Assembly (NCBI GenBank): GCA_900545805.1
Contig: URAL01000032.1
Span: 1 to 19,212, forward strand
Direction: 5' to 3'
Length of the DNA stretch: 19,212 bases
Source of the DNA: an uncultured Eubacteriales bacterium
Lineage (GTDB): Bacteria > Bacillota > Clostridia > Oscillospirales > Oscillospiraceae
Shown: in pieces, positions 6,851 to 14,804 of the stretch
Layout of the letters: each line of letters starts with the position of its first letter
How positions within the stretch are numbered: position 1 is the first letter of the stretch
Program-made: the position numbers and the translations under genes
The notes under the pieces: generated by a model
Seen by the model: the letters and a program-made list of their open reading frames with translations, nothing else
Databases searched by the model: none
Told to the model about the DNA's origin: nothing

Positions 6851-6925
6851 TGGAGCTGGTGGTGAGAATCGAACTCACAACCTTCTCATTACGAGTGAGA
6901 TGCTCTGCCATTGAGCCACACCAGC
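6851..6925 (-). tRNA. tRNA-Thr(CGU)
   Basis: The minus strand folds as a full cloverleaf. The acceptor stem is GCTGGTG/CACCAGC. The D arm is GGCTCAATGGCAGAGC-like. The anticodon stem TCTCA/TGAGA has loop CTCGTAA, giving anticodon CGU (reads ACG, threonine). The T arm GTGAG-TTCGATT-CTCAC follows, then discriminator T and an encoded CCA. Its own promoter lies at 6940-6968. The DNA just past its 3' end carries the mobile-element scar, the side where tRNA-targeting elements insert. Confidence 0.95.
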
Positions 6926-6939
6926 AAAGGACATTTCGC

Positions 6940-6968
6940 ATTTTAGCACATGCCGGCAATAAAGTCAA
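6940..6968 (-). promoter_or_regulatory. Promoter of tRNA-Thr
   Basis: On the minus strand TTGACT (6963-6968) and TAAAAT (6940-6945), each with 5 of 6 consensus matches, stand 17 bp apart. Transcription would begin about 8 nt before the mature tRNA 5' end. Confidence 0.75.
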
Positions 6969-7253
6969 ACATAAAAAGTAATAACTGTTCGTATATGTGC
7001 ATATTTGTTATCCGCTTAGCGGAATTCTCTGTATAAGAAAAGCGTAGAAAATTCAAGGTCTTTACCTGTTGCACTTTCAGCTCAATTTGTTTACATAATT
7101 ATTTCTGAAAATTATTATGCAAATAGTTATCAACATTTCCAACAGAGTTTTCAACACTAAAATTACGTTTAATATCAATGAATCTTGTCAATATGTCAGC
7201 AATTTCAAAAGCTTGAAGTCGATTTTTGTTACAAGCCGGAAACAAAATCTCGT
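6969..7253. other. AT-rich non-coding stretch between radC and tRNA-Thr
   Basis: No convincing gene is seen here. It holds a small dyad TCCGC-TTA-GCGGA (7011-7023), and three adjacent nonamers on the plus strand: TTATCAACA (7127-7135), TTTCCAACA (7136-7144) and TTTTCAACA (7148-7156). The first differs from a DnaA box by one base, the others by three and two. An imperfect hairpin (7221-7230 with 7241-7249) lies just after the radC stop but has no U-tract, so I see no clear radC terminator. Confidence 0.5.
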
Positions 7254-7925
7254 TTACATAAGTCCATGTTTGTTGAGAGATTGAAATTCTTTACCGCCGA
7301 CAATGATATGATCCAGAAGCTTTATGTCCACAAGCTCCAGCGCCTTTTTCACGAGCCGTGTGCAGTACTCGTCCTCCTTGGACGGAAGCGGCAGTGCACC
7401 GGGGTGATTATGGGCAATTATAACGCTCACGGCGTTATTTTTTATTGCCGCCTCGACCAGCATTCTTATGCCGACCTCCGTTGCATTAACGACGCCTCGG
7501 CTTATCTGCTTGCAGGCAATTATACCGTTTGATGAATTGAGCAGCAGCGCATAACAGACCTCGTTGACCTCATACATGAATTTTGCGACAAAATACTCTC
7601 CCGCGTCCTCGTTGCGGCGAATAACCTTGTTAGGCAGGCTTTTTGTGAGCAGATAGCGGCGGCTGATCTCGGGAATGAACTTTATGAGTGTTGCCGCGTT
7701 CTCGCCTATGCCGTCAACGCGCATAAGCTCGGCATGACTTGCCTCGAACACCGCAGCCAGCGAGCCGAAGTGCTTTAAAAGCCTGTGCGCAAGCTCGTTG
7801 GTGTCCTTGCGAGGCACGGCATAAAACAGCAGCATCTCCAGCGCGTTGTGATCGTTAAAGCCGTCCAGTCCGGCCTCTACAAAGCGGCTTTTCATTCGCT
7901 CTCTGTGTCCGTCGTGTACGCCCAT
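7254..7925 (-). CDS. radC: RadC/YsxA-type JAMM-domain protein
   Basis: RadC proteins were once tied to DNA repair, but their activity is unproven; the JAMM fold suggests a zinc hydrolase. Residues 70-78 (VDGIGENAA) form part of a helix-hairpin-helix region. The JAMM metal site is complete: Glu150, then His172-Asn-His174-Pro-Gly, Ser182 and Asp185. The length of 223 aa is typical. ATG 7925 is chosen over 7958 because the residues before it overlap tsaD's end and GGAGAGGGG precedes it. It is the last gene of the operon, 13 nt after tsaD. Confidence 0.93.
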   Translation of the reverse strand: MGVHDGHRERMKSRFVEAGLDGFNDHNALEMLLFYAVPRKDTNELAHRLLKHFGSLAAVFEASHAELMRVDGIGENAATLIKFIPEISRRYLLTKSLPNKVIRRNEDAGEYFVAKFMYEVNEVCYALLLNSSNGIIACKQISRGVVNATEVGIRMLVEAAIKNNAVSVIIAHNHPGALPLPSKEDEYCTRLVKKALELVDIKLLDHIIVGGKEFQSLNKHGLM

Positions 7926-7938
7926 GTGTCCCCTCTCC

Positions 7939-8940
7939 TTACAGCTCCATATTCGCATAGGCGTTGAGATCCCAGCCGGCTGTATTTCCGGCGAGGTACT
8001 CGTAATAGCCCTGGCAGCCTATCATCGCGGCGTTGTCTCCGCAGAGTCTAAGAGGCGGGACGAACAGCTTGCAGCCCGCTTTCTCGGCAGCAGCCCTGAA
8101 GTCTGCGCGGATGCGTGAATTTGCCGCCACGCCGCCTGCTATGGCTATCTTTTTATAGCCCAGCTCCCGAGCCGCCATCATGGTGCGCGGAACGAGAGCA
8201 TCGCTTACAGCTGCGGTGAAGGACGCTGCCAGCGAGCTGCGGTCGAGCTCCTCGCCCTTCTGCTCGGCGTTGTGGACGATATTTATTACTGCCGTTTTGA
8301 GGCCGGAAAAGCTCATCTCATAGGGATGTCCCTCAATGTGCGTTCTCGGCAGGTGGTATTTTTTGTCGTCGCCGCCCTGAGACAGCTCGTCGATGGGCTT
8401 ACCGCCGGGATACGGCAGGCCGAGCACGCGTGCGGTCTTATCGAAGCACTCGCCGGCCGCATCGTCTCGCGTTGCGCCGATGACCTTGAGCTCGGTGTAG
8501 CTGCGCACGTCAATTATAAGCGTATTGCCGCCGGATATTGCAAGACAGAGAAACGGCGGTTCAAGTTCGGGATAGGCTATGTAGTTTGCAGCTACGTGAC
8601 CTTTTATGTGGTGCACCGGTATAAGCGGAACATTGAGGCTCATGGCCGCGGCTTTCGCAAAATTAAGGCCGACAAGAACGGTACCGATAAGTCCGGGAGC
8701 GTAGGTCACAGCTACTGCGTCGATATCGCATTTTTCAATACCGGCGGCCCGGACTGCGCGCTCGGCAAGGCGCGAAATGACCTCGACATGGCTTCTGGAC
8801 GCGATCTCGGGCACTACTCCGCCATATATTGCATGAAGGTCGGCCTGAGAGAATATCTGATCTGTCAGAACGTTTCTCCCGTCCTCGACCACAGCCACGG
8901 CGGTCTCGTCACAGGATGATTCAAAGGCAAGTATTTTCAT
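7939..8940 (-). CDS. tsaD: tRNA N6-threonylcarbamoyladenosine transferase TsaD
   Basis: TsaD moves the threonylcarbamoyl group from the AMP adduct to A37 of ANN-decoding tRNAs, in complex with TsaB and TsaE. The 333-aa protein begins with the hallmark ILAFESSCDETAVAVV, has the metal-binding pair His111-x3-His115 (HIKGH), and ends with the ASKA-fold ATP region (GGVAANSRIR, and DNAAMIG). The length is standard. Its ATG overlaps the rimI stop as ATGA, so translation is coupled. The usual partners tsaB and tsaE, often next to rimI and tsaD in Firmicutes, are missing from this cluster and must lie elsewhere. Confidence 0.97.
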   Translation of the reverse strand: MKILAFESSCDETAVAVVEDGRNVLTDQIFSQADLHAIYGGVVPEIASRSHVEVISRLAERAVRAAGIEKCDIDAVAVTYAPGLIGTVLVGLNFAKAAAMSLNVPLIPVHHIKGHVAANYIAYPELEPPFLCLAISGGNTLIIDVRSYTELKVIGATRDDAAGECFDKTARVLGLPYPGGKPIDELSQGGDDKKYHLPRTHIEGHPYEMSFSGLKTAVINIVHNAEQKGEELDRSSLAASFTAAVSDALVPRTMMAARELGYKKIAIAGGVAANSRIRADFRAAAEKAGCKLFVPPLRLCGDNAAMIGCQGYYEYLAGNTAGWDLNAYANMEL

Positions 8941-9392
8941 TTCTCTTCCTCACTCAGAAAACAAGTCATCAAAACGGCGTCCTCCTTCGGCCGGCTGTAA
9001 TAGGCTTTTCGCCTGCCGACCTCGGTGTAGCCGTGTTTTTTATATAAGCTCTGCGCCGGGATATTACTCTCGCGCACCTCAAGCGTCAGAAAGCTCAGCT
9101 TCTTCGCTTTTGCCCTCTCATAAAGCTCGGTCAGCAGCATATCCGCAATGCCCTCGCGCCGTCTGTCCGGCGACACGGCAACATTGGAGATGTAGCCCTC
9201 GTCGAGAACATACATGAGCCCTGCATAGCCCACTGCCCTGCCGTTTTCATCCTCGGCGGCAAGGAATATGTGCATGAAGTCGGACAATTGAGCCATCAGC
9301 TGCTCATGCGTCCACGGAACGGAAAAGCACTGCTGCTCCATTAGCAGGATATCGTCAAGGTGCTCGGGGCGGGTATCGACAATGCGAACCAT
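8937..9392 (-). CDS. rimI: RimI-type GNAT N-acetyltransferase
   Basis: This is a GNAT acetyltransferase of the RimI family, which acetylates the N-terminus of ribosomal protein S18 in E. coli using acetyl-CoA. Features include the N-terminal MEQQCFSVPWT typical of RimI, the core strand ISNVAVSPDRRREGIADMLL with the acetyl-CoA loop (RRREGIA), and LEVRESNIPAQSLYKKHGYTEVGRR. At 151 aa it is normal in length. ATG 9392 is favoured over GTG 9395 because AGGAGG then has 7-nt spacing; it overlaps the previous stop by one base (TGATG). Its place directly before tsaD is conserved in many bacteria. Confidence 0.92.
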   Translation of the reverse strand: MVRIVDTRPEHLDDILLMEQQCFSVPWTHEQLMAQLSDFMHIFLAAEDENGRAVGYAGLMYVLDEGYISNVAVSPDRRREGIADMLLTELYERAKAKKLSFLTLEVRESNIPAQSLYKKHGYTEVGRRKAYYSRPKEDAVLMTCFLSEEEK

Positions 9393-10174
9393 CACATGTC
9401 CTCCTCGCGCAGCTCATCAATAACGGCAAGAGTCTCATCCTCGATACGCAGAATGCACTTCTTCCAGCCGATCGGCAGAGTCGGCGGATAGATATCCTCA
9501 TCGGCAAGGCACATTATGCGCTCGTCGAGATCCTGATATTCGTCGGACAGCTTCTGCGCCTGCAGAGCAGTCATGCACAGCACAACGTCGCAGCGCTCGA
9601 GTATCTCGCGTGTGACAGGAACGGCATAGCTGTGCGGCAGTCTTATATCCAGCGCCTCGCAGCATTTTTTTACACGCGGATTTATCTCATCCTTTGCGCT
9701 TATTCCACAGGAATAGGCCATGACCTCCGGACAATAATCACCCTTTGAGGTATTAAAGACAGCCTCTGCGACAATTGACAGGCTGTTATCGTCGCATACA
9801 AACAGTATGCTTTTAACGTTTATGCCGTTAAAGCCGCACAGCTCCGCCTGACGCTCGTCCCAGCGCTCAAGACTGCGGTCCCCGGCCTGGTTCTCGATAT
9901 GGTGGGTAAGCTCATGATGAAGCGTGCTTTTTAAGCGGCGATGGAAGGTCTCGTCGTCCATATAGCCGTAGAGCTCGACAAACGAGCCGTAGTACAGCTC
10001 GATATGCCGCCCCATTTTATCGTGAAAGTACATGCCGAGCGTGTATCTTCCGTCTTCGTCGCGCACGGCTTCTTCAACGAAGCTCACGCCGCCGTTTAAA
10101 TTTTTGAATATTTCTCCGGGAAGCTCATCGACAAGCTCGTCGAGAACATCCCCTGCCTGTTCATAAGTCAGCAT
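9392..10174 (-). CDS. Zincin metallopeptidase fused to degenerate LMW-phosphatase-like domain
   Basis: Residues 1-115 form a minimal zincin of the DUF1025 (PF06262) type, with His87-Glu-Leu-Thr-His91 (HExxH) in a helix. Residues 120-250 match low-molecular-weight protein tyrosine phosphatases: KSILFVCDDNSLSIVAEAVF, then AYSCGISA, then a SHEL-like PVTREILERCDVVLCMT. The catalytic P-loop (normally C-x5-R-S) keeps Cys127 but is one residue short and lacks the arginine. The downstream Asp-Pro acid motif reads YPP. The domain is therefore probably a pseudophosphatase, perhaps for binding. Substrates are unknown. It is coupled to polA (stop and start overlap as TAATG) and to rimI. Confidence 0.82.
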   Translation of the reverse strand: MLTYEQAGDVLDELVDELPGEIFKNLNGGVSFVEEAVRDEDGRYTLGMYFHDKMGRHIELYYGSFVELYGYMDDETFHRRLKSTLHHELTHHIENQAGDRSLERWDERQAELCGFNGINVKSILFVCDDNSLSIVAEAVFNTSKGDYCPEVMAYSCGISAKDEINPRVKKCCEALDIRLPHSYAVPVTREILERCDVVLCMTALQAQKLSDEYQDLDERIMCLADEDIYPPTLPIGWKKCILRIEDETLAVIDELREEDM

Positions 10175-12726
10175 TAGTGCGCCTCCGCCCAGCTGTGTCC
10201 TGTTTTTACGTCTACCGTTAGCGGCACGCTGAGCTTAGCCGCTCCGCTCATCTCCTCGCACAGGATATCGGAAACCCGCTGAGTCTCTCCCTCGGGGCAC
10301 TCGCATATCAGCTCATCATGCACCTGCAAAATCAGCTTTGCCTTGAGCCCTTCGGCTTTAAATCTGTTATATACATTCACCATAGCAAGCTTTATTATAT
10401 CCGCAGCCGTTCCCTGAATGGGCATGTTCAGCGCAACTCGTTCACCGAACGAGCGTGTGTTGAAGTTTGACGACTTCAGCTCCGGCAGATAGCGGCGGCG
10501 TGCGTAAAGCGTCTCGACATAGCCGTCCTGCTTTGCTTTTTCGACGATAGTCTTCATATACTCGCGCACACCGTCGTATTTATTGAGATATGCCTCCATA
10601 TAGGCCTTGGCCTCGGACTGCATTACGCCGATATCCTGCGCGAGCGACCATGCCGATATACCGTAGACTATGCCGAAGTTTACTGCCTTGGCCCGGCTTC
10701 GCTGTAGCGGCGTTACCTCGTCTATCGGCGTATTGAACACCTGTGATGCCGTAACCGTATGAATATCCTCGCCCGACAAAAACGCCTCCTGCATGTGCTT
10801 ATCGCCTGATATGTGCGCAAGCAGTCTGAGCTCTATCTGGCTGTAGTCCGCATCAACGAGGACATTGCCCTTTGAGGCGATGAACATCTCGCGGATGTGG
10901 CTGCCGAGCTCTCTGCGTATGGGAATATTCTGCAAATTTGGATCAGTGCTCGAAAGCCTGCCTGTAGCTGTGACGGTCATCTGGAATTTAGTCCTTATCC
11001 TGCCGTCGGGATCTATGAGCTTTAAAAGCCCGTCGGCGTAGGTGGATTTGAGCTTTGTCAGCATGCGGTAATCCAGCACCATCTGCACTATCGGGTGCTT
11101 GCCGCGCAGCTTTTCAAGAACGTCGGCATTCGTGCTCCAGCCGGTCTTCGTCTTTTTCCCTGCCGGAAGCATGAGCTTATCAAAAAGCACCTCACCGAGC
11201 TGCTTGGGAGAATTGATGTTGAACTCGCAGCCCGACTGGGCGTATATTTCCCGTTCGAGCTTGAGTATTGTGCCCGTAAGACTCTCGCCAAAGCTTGAAA
11301 GCGCCGCTCTGTCTATCATGAAGCCGTACTCCTGCATATCGGCAAGCACACGGCACAGCGGCATTTCGATGTCATAAAAAAGCTTCGTCATGCCGAGCTG
11401 CGTGAGTTTTTTCTCCGTAGATTCGCGCAGTCTGTACACAGCCTCCGCTCCAGCAAGCTCCGTGCCGCAATAGCCGATGCTCATGCGGCTAAGGCCGTAG
11501 TCGCTGGCAGTTGCATCGAGCAGATAACAGGCAAGTGCAGTATCGTACTCAAAGCCGTCAATCGGCAGCTTTTCTGCAATAAGCTGCGTCATGAGATTCT
11601 TAACATTGTGGCCGATTTTTTTCACCTTGTCAGAGAAAATGTATTCCGTAAGGCGCGTGTAATCATCACCGAGAGCGTTCCAGCGAGCAAGATACACTGT
11701 CTTTCCATCGCAGATCTCAAGGCTGTCAAAGCTATAGTCTGCCGTGACGGCGACAGTGCCGGCAGCATTGACGGCACTCATGATATCGTCCGACGACGCG
11801 TCCTCAATGTACGGCATGTGCTCTGTCTTTGCCGCTTCCGTGCTCTCTGCTCTTTCACTCAGACCCCACTTTTCAATAAATTTGTTAAAGCCGAGCTTTT
11901 TGAAAATGTCGTACAGCTCGGGTCTGTAGTTGTCTTGCCAGACAGCGTCCTCGGGTGAAAACTCTATTGGTGCATCGGTGTGTATCGTCGCAAGCTCAAA
12001 GGACAAAAATGCGCTTTCCCGGCCCTCGCGCAGCTTTTTGCGCACGCCCTCCTTCACATCAAGCGTATTGATATCGGCATATATAGTCTCAAGATGCTTA
12101 TACCTCTGCACAAGAGCCATCGCCGTTTTCTCGCCCACTCCGGGGACACCGGGGATATTATCCGATGCGTCACCCATGAGCGCCTTGAGATCGATGATGC
12201 TTCTCGGCTCAAAGCCGTACTCATCAAAAAAGAGCTCCGGCGTGTATTCTGTCGTTGTGGTCTGACCCATGCGGCTTTTGACGTGACAGACATGCGTTGT
12301 GTCGCTTATAAGCTGGAAGCTGTCCTTATCACCGGTGACGATGCGGCACTCCCAGCCGCTGTCACGGCATTTGGCTGCAACCGTGCCGAGCAGGTCGTCG
12401 GCCTCAAAGCTTTCGAGCTCAAGGCGCAGTACTCCCATTGCGTCAAGCACCTGCTTGAGTATGGGCATCTGAACGGCAAGCTCCTCGGGCATCGCCTTGC
12501 GCTGCGCCTTATAGCCCTCGTATCTCATGTGGCGGAACGTGGGCGCCTTGAGGTCAAACGCGACGCATACGGCCTCGGGCTTTTGATCATCAAGCAGCTT
12601 GCGGAGTATCGAAAGAAATCCGTACACGCCGTTTGTGGGCGTACCGTCCGGTGCGTTGAGCATGCGGATGCCGTAAAAGGCCCGGTTTACTATACTGTTG
12701 CCGTCAAGTATCATCAGTTTCATCAT
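10174..12726 (-). CDS. polA: DNA polymerase I
   Basis: Pol I fills repair gaps and removes RNA primers. Residues 1-290 are the 5' nuclease (LMILDGNSIVNRAFYG, then EADDLLGT, TGDKDSFQL, and DNIPGVPGVGEKTA). Residues 310-470 are a 3'-5' exonuclease-like fold without its catalytic acids: Glu of the DxE motif is Ser332 and the KxxD Asp is absent, so no proofreading is expected. The polymerase part is complete: TATGRLSSTDPNLQNIP (586-602), motif A DYSQIELR (627), motif B RSRAKAVNFGIVYG (676) and motif C VHDE (802). The length of 850 aa is typical. ATG 12726 overlaps the uvrB stop (ATGATGA). Confidence 0.98.
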   Translation of the reverse strand: MMKLMILDGNSIVNRAFYGIRMLNAPDGTPTNGVYGFLSILRKLLDDQKPEAVCVAFDLKAPTFRHMRYEGYKAQRKAMPEELAVQMPILKQVLDAMGVLRLELESFEADDLLGTVAAKCRDSGWECRIVTGDKDSFQLISDTTHVCHVKSRMGQTTTTEYTPELFFDEYGFEPRSIIDLKALMGDASDNIPGVPGVGEKTAMALVQRYKHLETIYADINTLDVKEGVRKKLREGRESAFLSFELATIHTDAPIEFSPEDAVWQDNYRPELYDIFKKLGFNKFIEKWGLSERAESTEAAKTEHMPYIEDASSDDIMSAVNAAGTVAVTADYSFDSLEICDGKTVYLARWNALGDDYTRLTEYIFSDKVKKIGHNVKNLMTQLIAEKLPIDGFEYDTALACYLLDATASDYGLSRMSIGYCGTELAGAEAVYRLRESTEKKLTQLGMTKLFYDIEMPLCRVLADMQEYGFMIDRAALSSFGESLTGTILKLEREIYAQSGCEFNINSPKQLGEVLFDKLMLPAGKKTKTGWSTNADVLEKLRGKHPIVQMVLDYRMLTKLKSTYADGLLKLIDPDGRIRTKFQMTVTATGRLSSTDPNLQNIPIRRELGSHIREMFIASKGNVLVDADYSQIELRLLAHISGDKHMQEAFLSGEDIHTVTASQVFNTPIDEVTPLQRSRAKAVNFGIVYGISAWSLAQDIGVMQSEAKAYMEAYLNKYDGVREYMKTIVEKAKQDGYVETLYARRRYLPELKSSNFNTRSFGERVALNMPIQGTAADIIKLAMVNVYNRFKAEGLKAKLILQVHDELICECPEGETQRVSDILCEEMSGAAKLSVPLTVDVKTGHSWAEAH

Positions 12727-14693
12727 TTCACCTCACCGCGCAGGCGGACTATCTCGTCCCTCATCTGAGCTGCAAGCTCAAACTCCAGCATTTTTGCCGC
12801 GGCCTTCATTTCCTTTTCCAGCTTTTCTATGAGCTCCCTGCGCTCGCTTCTCGTGAGCTTCACGCCGTCGGCGCGGCGCAGTGCCCTCTCGCTCTCTCCG
12901 GATATCTCAATAAGCTCGCGGACGCCTTTCACTATTGTTTTCGGCACGATGCCGTGCTCGTCGTTATACGCCGACTGCCTTGCACGCCTTCGCTCCGTCT
13001 CGTCTATGGCAAGGCGCATCGAGCGCGTCACCGTGTCGGCATACATTATGACCATGCCCTCTGCATTGCGTGCGGCACGGCCGATGGTCTGGATAAGGCT
13101 CGTCTCACTTCGCAGGAAGCCCTCCTTATCCGCGTCAAGGATAGCTACAAGACTTACCTCCGGCAGATCAAGTCCCTCGCGCAGGAGGTTTATGCCGACA
13201 AGCACGTCAAAGTCGCCCAGGCGCAGACTGCGGATGATCTCCATGCGCTCTATTGCACCGATATCGTGGTGCATATAGCGGCATTTTATGCCGGCCGCGC
13301 CGAGATATTCGGTGAGATCCTCGGCCATTTTTTTCGTGAGCGTCGTCACAAGCGTGCGCTGCCCCTTTTCAATGCGCAGATTTATTTCACTTATCAGATC
13401 GTCGATCTGCCCCTCGATCGGACGAACGGATATTTCCGGGTCAAGCAGCCCCGTCGGACGTATTATCTGCTCGGCTATCTGCCCCGCCCTCTCGCGCTCG
13501 TAGTCGCCGGGCGTTGCGGAGACGTACACCGCCTGATTTATGCGCTCCTGAAATTCTTCGAATTTCAAGGGTCTGTTATCATATGCCGAGGGCAGGCGGA
13601 AGCCGTACTCGACCAGCGACTCCTTGCGCGCCCTGTCGCCGCGGTACATCGCCCTGACCTGCGGCAGCGTGACGTGGCTTTCATCAACAAACAGCAGAAA
13701 ATCCTTCGGGAAATAGTCGAGCAGAGTCATCGGTGCCGAGCCTGCCGGACGGTTTGAGATTATTCGAGAGTAGTTCTCGATGCTGGAGCAGTAGCCGAGC
13801 TCCTGCATCATCTCAATATCATAATTCGTACGCTGAGATATACGCTGAGCCTCCAGAAGCTTTCCGTTATCCTGAAAATACTTAACTCTCTCAGCGCACT
13901 CGGCGCGGATATCCTCAATGGCACGTGCCATCTTGTCGCGGCTTACGACGTAGTGGCTGGCAGGATATATCGCGGCGTGGTTCAGATAACGAAGCGGTGC
14001 GCCCGTCACGACGTTGACCTCGCTTATCCTGTCAACCTCGTCGCCGAAGAACTCGACGCGGATGGCCTTATCGTTAGAGTAGGCCGGAAATATCTCGACC
14101 GTGTCGCCGCGGACGCGGAACATATTGCGCTCGAAGGCGATATCGTTGCGCTCATAGCGAATCTCGATGAGCTTGCGCAGCAGCTCGTCAAAGCTGCGCG
14201 TCTGCCCCGGGCGCAGGGATATGACCATGTTTTTATAGTCTATAGGGTCGCCGAGGCCGTAGATGCACGACACGGACGCTACGACGATCACGTCGCGCCG
14301 CTCAAACAGGCTGGACGTTGCGCTGTGGCGCAGACGCTCGATCTCGTCGTTTATGGAGCTGTCCTTTTCTATGAAGGTATCGGTGTGCGGGATGTACGCC
14401 TCTGGCTGGTAATAGTCGTAGTACGAGACGAAGTACTCGACCGCGTTATCGGGGAAGAACTCGCGGAACTCCGAGCACAGCTGCGCCGCAAGCGTCTTAT
14501 TATGCGCGAGCACGAGCGTCGGGCGGTTGAGCCTTTCGATTACGCTTGCCATCGTAAACGTCTTGCCCGAACCCGTAACGCCGAGGAGCACCTGCTCGTC
14601 AAGGCCGTTTTCGATGCCTCGCACGAGCGTGTCGATCGCCTCAGGCTGATCGCCCGTAGGAGAGTATGAAGATTTCAATACAAATTTATCCAA
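12723..14693 (-). CDS. uvrB: UvrABC excision nuclease subunit B
   Basis: UvrB is the damage-verifying helicase-like subunit that loads onto DNA with UvrA and recruits UvrC. Walker A GVTGSGKT lies at residues 38-45. The beta-hairpin YYDYYQPEAYIP follows, then the DEAD-like VDESH and the helicase motifs (TLTKKMAEDLTEYL, VGINLLREGLDLPEV, QTIGRAARNAEG). The UVR domain that binds UvrC is at the end (LEKEMKAAAKMLEFELAAQMRDE). The 656-aa length is normal. The start codon is TTG at 14693, with GAGGAG 7 nt before it, matching the family N-terminus MDKF. First gene of the repair/t6A operon; uvrA and uvrC are not in view. Confidence 0.98.
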   Translation of the reverse strand: MDKFVLKSSYSPTGDQPEAIDTLVRGIENGLDEQVLLGVTGSGKTFTMASVIERLNRPTLVLAHNKTLAAQLCSEFREFFPDNAVEYFVSYYDYYQPEAYIPHTDTFIEKDSSINDEIERLRHSATSSLFERRDVIVVASVSCIYGLGDPIDYKNMVISLRPGQTRSFDELLRKLIEIRYERNDIAFERNMFRVRGDTVEIFPAYSNDKAIRVEFFGDEVDRISEVNVVTGAPLRYLNHAAIYPASHYVVSRDKMARAIEDIRAECAERVKYFQDNGKLLEAQRISQRTNYDIEMMQELGYCSSIENYSRIISNRPAGSAPMTLLDYFPKDFLLFVDESHVTLPQVRAMYRGDRARKESLVEYGFRLPSAYDNRPLKFEEFQERINQAVYVSATPGDYERERAGQIAEQIIRPTGLLDPEISVRPIEGQIDDLISEINLRIEKGQRTLVTTLTKKMAEDLTEYLGAAGIKCRYMHHDIGAIERMEIIRSLRLGDFDVLVGINLLREGLDLPEVSLVAILDADKEGFLRSETSLIQTIGRAARNAEGMVIMYADTVTRSMRLAIDETERRRARQSAYNDEHGIVPKTIVKGVRELIEISGESERALRRADGVKLTRSERRELIEKLEKEMKAAAKMLEFELAAQMRDEIVRLRGEVK

Positions 14694-14724
14694 GGCTACG
14701 CTCCTCGCAAAAGTTTTACATTAC

Positions 14725-14753
14725 ATTATACCACGCGCGCAGCGCATCGGCAA
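14725..14753 (-). promoter_or_regulatory. Promoter of the uvrB-radC operon
   Basis: On the minus strand TTGCCG (14748-14753) and a perfect TATAAT (14725-14730) are 17 bp apart, with TGG giving an extended -10. The spacer contains a GC-only alternating tract. I found no clear LexA (DinR-type GAACNNNNGTTC) box, so SOS control of this uvrB is not supported here. Confidence 0.7.
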
Positions 14754-14759
14754 GATAAG

Positions 14760-14787
14760 AAAACCTCCGGCCGAAGCCGGAGGTTTT
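14760..14787 (-). terminator. Intrinsic terminator of the SLH protein gene (UUCG loop)
   Basis: Perfect 12-bp arms (14760-14771, 14776-14787) enclose a 4-base loop. On the minus strand this reads C(TTCG)G, an extra-stable tetraloop, followed by TTTT. It begins 17 bases after the SLH gene stop and isolates that gene from the uvrB promoter. Confidence 0.9.
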
Positions 14788-14804
14788 GAGTAGGTTTGCT
14801 TAGA

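Noticed and set aside
6780..6968. A 62-codon minus-strand frame spanning tRNA-Thr
   Set aside because: Its core (SMAEHLTRNEKVVSSIL) is the translation of a tRNA gene, a well-known false protein call.
12954..13757. A 267-codon plus-strand frame opposite uvrB
   Set aside because: It is a mirror frame of a highly conserved gene with no independent support.
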